Source of the DNA: Psychroflexus salarius
Lineage (GTDB): Bacteria; Bacteroidota; Bacteroidia; Flavobacteriales; Flavobacteriaceae
DNA length: 64,000 bases
Assembly (NCBI RefSeq): GCF_900129035.1
Contig: NZ_FQTW01000002.1
Location: 1 to 64,000 of the forward strand
Direction: 5' to 3'
Under the pieces are notes generated by a model. The model did no database searches and was not told the origin of the DNA. It was given only the letters and a program-made list of their open reading frames with translations. This document shows, piece after piece, positions 59,754 through 64,000 of this stretch. The stretch's first letter is position 1. Each line of letters opens with the position of its first letter. Position numbers and translations under genes: made by a program.

Positions 59754-60557
59754 ATGATTATCCCTAAATCTGAAGAAGAAATTGAGTTAATGCGTGAAAG
59801 TGCCCTTGTTGTTTCTAAAACATTAGGCATGATTGCCAAAGAAGTAAAACCAGGTGTTACCACGTTAGAACTTGACAAAAAAGCAGAAGAATTTATAAGA
59901 GATCATGGTGCAATCCCTGGATTTTTGGGTTTATATGATTTTCCAAATACACTTTGCATGAGTCCAAATGCCCAAGTTGTGCATGGTATTCCTAACAATA
60001 AAGCTTTAGAAGAAGGTGATATCATTTCTATAGATTGTGGCGCCATTAAAAATAATTTTTATGGAGACCATGCTTACACTTTTGAAGTTGGAGAGGTTAG
60101 CAAAGAAGTAAAACAACTTCTTGAGGTAACAAAAGCATCCTTATACAAAGGGATTGAGCAATTTAAACAAGGTAACCGTATTGGTGACGTCGGTTTTGCT
60201 ATTCAAAAACATGCTGAAAAACATGGCTATGGTGTTGTTCGAGAACTCGTAGGTCATGGTATAGGTAAAACAATGCATGAAGATCCGGAAATGCCAAACT
60301 ACGGCAAGCGTGGTCGTGGAAAACGTTTTGTTGAAGGTATGACGGTTGCCATAGAACCAATGATTAATTTAGGCACCAAACGTGTAAAACAACTCCCTGA
60401 TGGTTGGACCATTTTAACAGCCGACATGAAACCAAGTGCCCACTTTGAACATGATGTGGCTTTAGTTAATGGAGAACCAAAATTATTATCAACTTTTGAT
60501 TACATATATGAAGCTTTAGGGATTACTTCAAATGAAGAAAACCAATTTAAATTCTAA
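59754..60557 (+). CDS. map: Type I methionine aminopeptidase
   Basis: The 267-residue metal enzyme removes N-terminal Met from nascent proteins. Metal ligands are the Asp in 'IISIDCGAI', the Asp in 'FYGDHAYTFEVG', the His in 'LVGHGIGKTMHEDPEMPNYG', the Glu in 'VAIEPMIN' and the Glu in 'HFEHDVALV'. The substrate-binding His is in 'AQVVHGIPN'. It is the last gene of the run that starts at gpmI. Confidence 0.95.
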   Translation: MIIPKSEEEIELMRESALVVSKTLGMIAKEVKPGVTTLELDKKAEEFIRDHGAIPGFLGLYDFPNTLCMSPNAQVVHGIPNNKALEEGDIISIDCGAIKNNFYGDHAYTFEVGEVSKEVKQLLEVTKASLYKGIEQFKQGNRIGDVGFAIQKHAEKHGYGVVRELVGHGIGKTMHEDPEMPNYGKRGRGKRFVEGMTVAIEPMINLGTKRVKQLPDGWTILTADMKPSAHFEHDVALVNGEPKLLSTFDYIYEALGITSNEENQFKF

Positions 60558-60646
60558 TTTTCATATAATTAATAAAATATTTTTACTACTCCTTATAACA
60601 CTTCACTATCAACATTTTAATTCATAATCTAAGGGCTGAATCGCTA

Positions 60647-60662
60647 GTTAACAAATGTTAAC
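60647..60662. promoter_or_regulatory. Inverted-repeat operator candidate upstream of the carotenoid genes
   Basis: GTTAACAAATGTTAAC is an inverted repeat of GTTAAC with a 4-base spacer. Its heptamer TTAACAA recurs as TTGTTAA at 60727-60733, close to the start codon of the MerR regulator. Two related sites flanking the promoter fit autoregulation by a MerR-like dimer. Confidence 0.5.
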
Positions 60663-60715
60663 ATTTATGTTTAATTTTTAACGCGGTCTTTTAAACAAAA
60701 TAAGATTCTATTCTA

Positions 60716-60733
60716 TATTTTTGGTTTTGTTAA
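60716..60733 (+). promoter_or_regulatory. -7 box and second operator-like heptamer of the carotenoid operon
   Basis: TATTTTTG (60716-60723) is a Bacteroidota -7 box 18 bases upstream of the ATG at 60742. TTGTTAA at 60727-60733 overlaps the expected transcription start. Binding there would block initiation. Confidence 0.45.
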
Positions 60734-60741
60734 ACTTCATT

Positions 60742-61641
60742 ATGGGAAATATAAAACAAAACTTCAGTATCAAGGATTTAGAATCTTTAAGTGGAATAAA
60801 AGCACACACCATCAGAATGTGGGAAAAACGTTATGGTGTACTGAAACCAAAACGAACTGACTCTAACATTAGAACTTATGATGTAAGTGGCCTACAAAAA
60901 ATCTTAAACATCACATTTTTGAATGAAAACGGTTATAAAATTTCTCGGATTTCAAAAATGACAGATGATGAGATTAATAATTTAGTTAAAAACATTACCA
61001 CTAGTAAAAGTAATATGAATCGTGCTTTAAAATCATTTAAAGTAGCGATGATGAATTTTGACCAAGCTTTATTCTTAAAAACTTACGATAATTTGCTTGA
61101 ATCAAAAACTTTTGGAGAAATCTATAATGATGTTTTTATACCGTTGTTGCAAGAAATAGGATTTTTATGGCAGGCAGAGACGATTACTCCAGCGCATGAA
61201 CAGTTTATTTCAACTTTAATTAAGCAAAAACTATTTATCAATATTGAGAAACTTCAATTTGAAGAACCTTCGAAAACCGATAAAGTTTTTGTTCTATTTT
61301 TACCTGAAGAAGAAATTCATGACATTGGACTATTTTACACCAATTATGAACTGCTTTTGCACGGTTATAAAGTTATATTTCTCGGTCAAAGTCTTCCGAT
61401 GGATGATTTAACTTATTTATCTCAGCTTTTTGATAAAACTGTTTTTGTAAGTTATTTAACAGTGAAGCCAGAAAATATTGAAGATTATATAACTACTTTT
61501 AACAAAAAAGTTATTGCGGAAAGCAATGCCGAATACTGGTTGTTAGGAAGAAAATCAATTGAATTAATAGAAAGTAATTTCGAATTACCTCAACAAATTA
61601 AAAGTTTTAAAACCTTAAACGACCTAACATTAAATTTATAA
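60742..61641 (+). CDS. MerR-type regulator with B12-binding domain (CarH/LitR-like)
   Basis: The 299-residue regulator has an N-terminal MerR helix-turn-helix ('FSIKDLESLSGIKAHTIRMW', then 'EKRYGVLKPKRTDSNIRTYD'), a helical linker domain (about 85-170) and a Rossmann-like cobalamin-binding domain with the lower-ligand motif 'EIHDIGLFYTNYELLLHG'. CarH-like proteins repress carotenoid genes in the dark and release DNA in light through adenosylcobalamin. The W-x9-EH signature of photoreceptors reads here 'WQAETITPAHEQFIS', i.e. Glu-Gln in place of Glu-His, so light sensing may be altered. The start is ATG at 60742. crtI follows after one base. Confidence 0.87.
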   Translation: MGNIKQNFSIKDLESLSGIKAHTIRMWEKRYGVLKPKRTDSNIRTYDVSGLQKILNITFLNENGYKISRISKMTDDEINNLVKNITTSKSNMNRALKSFKVAMMNFDQALFLKTYDNLLESKTFGEIYNDVFIPLLQEIGFLWQAETITPAHEQFISTLIKQKLFINIEKLQFEEPSKTDKVFVLFLPEEEIHDIGLFYTNYELLLHGYKVIFLGQSLPMDDLTYLSQLFDKTVFVSYLTVKPENIEDYITTFNKKVIAESNAEYWLLGRKSIELIESNFELPQQIKSFKTLNDLTLNL

Positions 61642-61642
61642 T

Positions 61643-63103
61643 ATGAGTAAAAAAATTTCAATCATAGGTTCTGGTTTTTCATCGCTTTCAGCTGCTTGCT
61701 ATTTAGCTAAAGCTGGATTTGAGGTAGAAATCTTCGAAAAAAATGATAACATTGGCGGTCGCGCAAGACAATTCAAAGCTGAAGGCTTTACCTTTGATAT
61801 GGGTCCGTCTTGGTACTGGATGCCAGATGTGTTTGAACGCTTTTTCGCTGATTTTAATAAAAAACCTTCAGATTATTATTCACTTGACAAACTCGATCCA
61901 GGTTATCAGGTTGTGTTTGGAGAAGACGAGCATATCAAAATAGGTGATAATCTAGAAAAGATTTATAAAGTTTTTGACGAAGAGGAAAAGCATGGCGCTA
62001 GTAAATTAATGAAATTTATAAGTAATGCTCAAGAAAATTATGACATTGCCATTAAGGATTTAGTCTACAAGCCTGGTGTTTCAGCATTAGAATTAGTAAC
62101 ACCAAAAACTATAAAAAAACTTGGCGCCTTTTTTAGTACAGTAGATAAAGATGTTGAAAAAGCTTTTAAAAGTGATAAACTGAAACAAGTTTTAAAATTT
62201 CCTGTTTTGTTTCTAGGCGCGAAACCAAGTGAAACGCCTTCATTCTATAATTTTATGAATTATGCAGATTTTGGTTTAGGGACTTGGCATCCTAAAGGCG
62301 GTTTTTTTGAAGTAATCAAGGCAATGAAAAACCTAGCAGAATCACTTGGTGTAAAAGTTAATACTAGTTCTAATATTACTAAGATTGGCGTTAATGGTAA
62401 CAGTGTTTCGCATTTAGAAGTTGATGGAGCACCAATTAATTGCGATATTGTTTTATCAGGTGCAGACTATCATCATACCGAAACATTATTAGAGCAAAAA
62501 CACAGACAGTATTCTGAAGAATATTGGGATAAAAAAGTATTTGCGCCTTCCTCTTTATTATTTTATATTGGTTTTGATAAAAAAATTAAAAATGTAGAAC
62601 ATCACAATCTATATTTTGATGTAGATTTTAATCAACATGCCCATAGCATTTACACAAAACCTAAGTGGCCTAAAGAACCATTATTCTATGCCAATTTTAC
62701 GTCTAAAACCGACCCAAACACAGCCCCAGATGGTTGTGAAAACGGTTTCTTCTTGGTCCCAATCGCACCTGGCTTAGAAGATACGGAAAGTTTAAGAAAG
62801 CAATACTTTGATATTGTCATGTCAAGGTTTGAAAAGTTAACCAAACAAAATGTTAGAGACCATATCATCTTCAAAAGAACATATTGTGTAGATGATTTTA
62901 AAGAAGACTATAATTCTTACAAAGGTAATGCTTATGGTATGGCAAACACTTTATTACAAACAGCCTTCTTAAGACCAAAACTAAAAAGCAAAAAAGTAAA
63001 TAATCTTTATTTTACTGGGCAATTAACTGTTCCTGGACCAGGCGTACCACCAGCATTAATCTCAGGTAAGTTGGTTGCACAACTTATTGAAAAAAATTTA
63101 TAA
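61643..63103 (+). CDS. crtI: Phytoene desaturase
   Basis: The 486-residue FAD enzyme converts phytoene to lycopene. It begins with the FAD motif 'IIGSGFSSLSAACYLAKAGF' and 'IGGRARQFKAEGFTFDMGPS', and ends with the carotenoid-desaturase signature 'NLYFTGQLTVPGPGVPPALI'. The membrane-association and substrate regions are of the usual length. It is the second gene in the regulator-crtI-crtB-crtZ run. Confidence 0.95.
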   Translation: MSKKISIIGSGFSSLSAACYLAKAGFEVEIFEKNDNIGGRARQFKAEGFTFDMGPSWYWMPDVFERFFADFNKKPSDYYSLDKLDPGYQVVFGEDEHIKIGDNLEKIYKVFDEEEKHGASKLMKFISNAQENYDIAIKDLVYKPGVSALELVTPKTIKKLGAFFSTVDKDVEKAFKSDKLKQVLKFPVLFLGAKPSETPSFYNFMNYADFGLGTWHPKGGFFEVIKAMKNLAESLGVKVNTSSNITKIGVNGNSVSHLEVDGAPINCDIVLSGADYHHTETLLEQKHRQYSEEYWDKKVFAPSSLLFYIGFDKKIKNVEHHNLYFDVDFNQHAHSIYTKPKWPKEPLFYANFTSKTDPNTAPDGCENGFFLVPIAPGLEDTESLRKQYFDIVMSRFEKLTKQNVRDHIIFKRTYCVDDFKEDYNSYKGNAYGMANTLLQTAFLRPKLKSKKVNNLYFTGQLTVPGPGVPPALISGKLVAQLIEKNL

Positions 63104-63106
63104 GCT

Positions 63107-63946
63107 ATGAAATCAATTTTTGACAATGTTGCCAGAGATTGTAGTAAGATTGTTACCAAATCTTACAGCACCTCATTTTCTTCAGCAACAAAACTACTAG
63201 CACCATCAATTAGGCAAGATATTTATAACATATATGGCTTTGTTAGATTTGCAGATGAGATAGTTGACACTTTCCATGATTACGACAAGCAGAAATTATT
63301 TGATAAATTTAAGGCTGAAATGTATGAAGCGATTGAATACAAAATAAGTTTAAACCCAATTCTAAATGCATTTCAAGAGACTGTTCATAAATATAATATT
63401 CCGGCTGAACTTTATGAAGCATTTATGGATAGCATGGAAAAAGATTTATTTAAAAGTGAATATTTAACCAAAGAAGAGTACGAAGCCTACATTTATGGCT
63501 CTGCTGATGTTGTTGGATTAATGTGTTTAAAAGTCTTTGTGAAAGGTAATCAAGATGAATATGAAGCTTTAAAGCATGATGCAATGAAATTAGGATCTGC
63601 TTTTCAAAAAGTCAACTTTTTAAGAGATTTAAAGGCTGACTGCGAAGAGCTTGAGCGTTCTTATTTTCCAAATGCTAACCTAAATTGCTTAGATGAAGCC
63701 ACAAAAAACGATATTATTAACGAGATTGAAGCTGATTTTAAAGCTGGTTTACGCGGAATTATTAAGTTGCCTGTTGAAGCAAAATTAGGTGTATACACTG
63801 CGTACATATATTATTTAAAACTCCTTCAGAAGTTAAAAAATACACCTTCATTAGAAATCAAAAAGAAAAGAATCCGAGTACCAGATTATCAAAAAGCAAG
63901 CCTGCTTGCCCAATCTTATTTATCTTGTAGACTAAATTTAATATAA
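63107..63946 (+). CDS. crtB: Phytoene synthase
   Basis: The 279-residue enzyme joins two geranylgeranyl diphosphates to phytoene. It has the two Asp-rich metal motifs in 'FVRFADEIVDTFHDYDKQ' and 'NFLRDLKADCEELERSYFPN', and 'YSTSFSSATKLLAPSIRQDI' at the N terminus, all typical of squalene/phytoene synthases. Context with crtI makes phytoene the product. Its stop overlaps the next start (TAATG). Confidence 0.94.
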   Translation: MKSIFDNVARDCSKIVTKSYSTSFSSATKLLAPSIRQDIYNIYGFVRFADEIVDTFHDYDKQKLFDKFKAEMYEAIEYKISLNPILNAFQETVHKYNIPAELYEAFMDSMEKDLFKSEYLTKEEYEAYIYGSADVVGLMCLKVFVKGNQDEYEALKHDAMKLGSAFQKVNFLRDLKADCEELERSYFPNANLNCLDEATKNDIINEIEADFKAGLRGIIKLPVEAKLGVYTAYIYYLKLLQKLKNTPSLEIKKKRIRVPDYQKASLLAQSYLSCRLNLI

Positions 63947-64000
63947 TGAATATAGTATTATGGCTAATTATCTTTTTAGCTACCTTCAGCGCGATGGAAT
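63946..64000 (+). CDS. crtZ: Start of a probable beta-carotene hydroxylase (cut by window end)
   Basis: Only 18 codons are inside the window: ATG overlaps the crtB stop by one base and the product begins 'NIVLWLIIFLATFSAME'. A hydrophobic helix with Met-Glu near position 17 is how flavobacterial CrtZ-type hydroxylases begin, and the gene order crtI-crtB-crtZ is common. The assignment depends mainly on context. Confidence 0.55.
   Translation, partial: MNIVLWLIIFLATFSAME

Overview
The window is chromosomal DNA from a low-GC member of the Bacteroidota, very probably a marine-type Flavobacteriaceae. The evidence is: two kinds of type IX secretion (T9SS) C-terminal sorting domains, PorP/SprF and PorE-like OmpA proteins, GLPGLI-family proteins, many DUFs typical of the group (DUF1343, DUF2805, DUF4369, DUF6702), carotenoid genes behind a MerR/B12 regulator, and repeated use of the Bacteroidota promoter -7 box TAnnTTTG. 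I cannot fix the genus from sequence alone. No rRNA, tRNA, CRISPR array, prophage or IS transposase gene was seen.

Layout. 0.3-8.2 kb: housekeeping and hypothetical genes (S1/P1 nuclease, alpha/beta hydrolase, HAD phosphatase, DUF819 transporter, DUF4369 lipoprotein, then the minus-strand idi-queD-bcp-manA group). 8.3-17.6 kb: a three-gene minus-strand T9SS cargo operon, made of a 2017-residue surface protein with 18 SdrD-B-like repeats and a type B sorting domain, a PorP/SprF partner, and a PorE-like OmpA protein. 17.7-23.1 kb: prfC, a cystathionine beta-synthase/cysteine synthase-like enzyme, a LolC/E-type permease and a NamZ-like (DUF1343) lipoprotein. 23.1-25.9 kb: a rearranged patch with a gene carrying an 8-bp microsatellite, an intact T9SS type A cargo gene, and its broken duplicate, which is split by a VapBC-like toxin-antitoxin pair. 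Small hairpin or MITE-like repeats lie in and around this patch. 26-28 kb: OsmC, then metK behind a SAM riboswitch.

28.1-38.7 kb is the most unusual part: one TonB-receptor-like outer-membrane protein plus seven tandem GLPGLI proteins, five of them each directly preceded by a gene for a tiny secreted peptide with a bracketed Cys-x(31-40)-Cys core. Three direct repeats of about 490 bp divide this array. Each repeat carries the peptide's signal sequence, its 5' region and a divergent promoter-terminator unit that looks like a roughly 70-nt small RNA. I know of no described function for this arrangement and treat it as the best candidate for an undescribed system.

39.8-47.6 kb is a compact operon for tryptophan/kynurenine catabolism (kynU, kmo, RidA-type deaminase, aminomuconate-semialdehyde dehydrogenase, an SDR with an altered active site, ACMSD-like decarboxylase, O-methyltransferase). 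The steps for tryptophan dioxygenase, formamidase and 3-hydroxyanthranilate dioxygenase are not in the window. 47.6-53.7 kb (minus strand) holds PAP2 phosphatase-tatA, then an M1 peptidase, a DUF6702 protein and three paralogous carboxypeptidase-regulatory-like proteins. 53.8-60.6 kb (plus strand) holds pepE-glsA, clpP, a GNAT acetyltransferase, a VanY-like peptidase, gpmI, a thioredoxin-like protein, a BT0820-like HAD protein and map. The window ends in a carotenoid operon: a MerR/B12 regulator, crtI, crtB and the first 18 codons of a probable crtZ.
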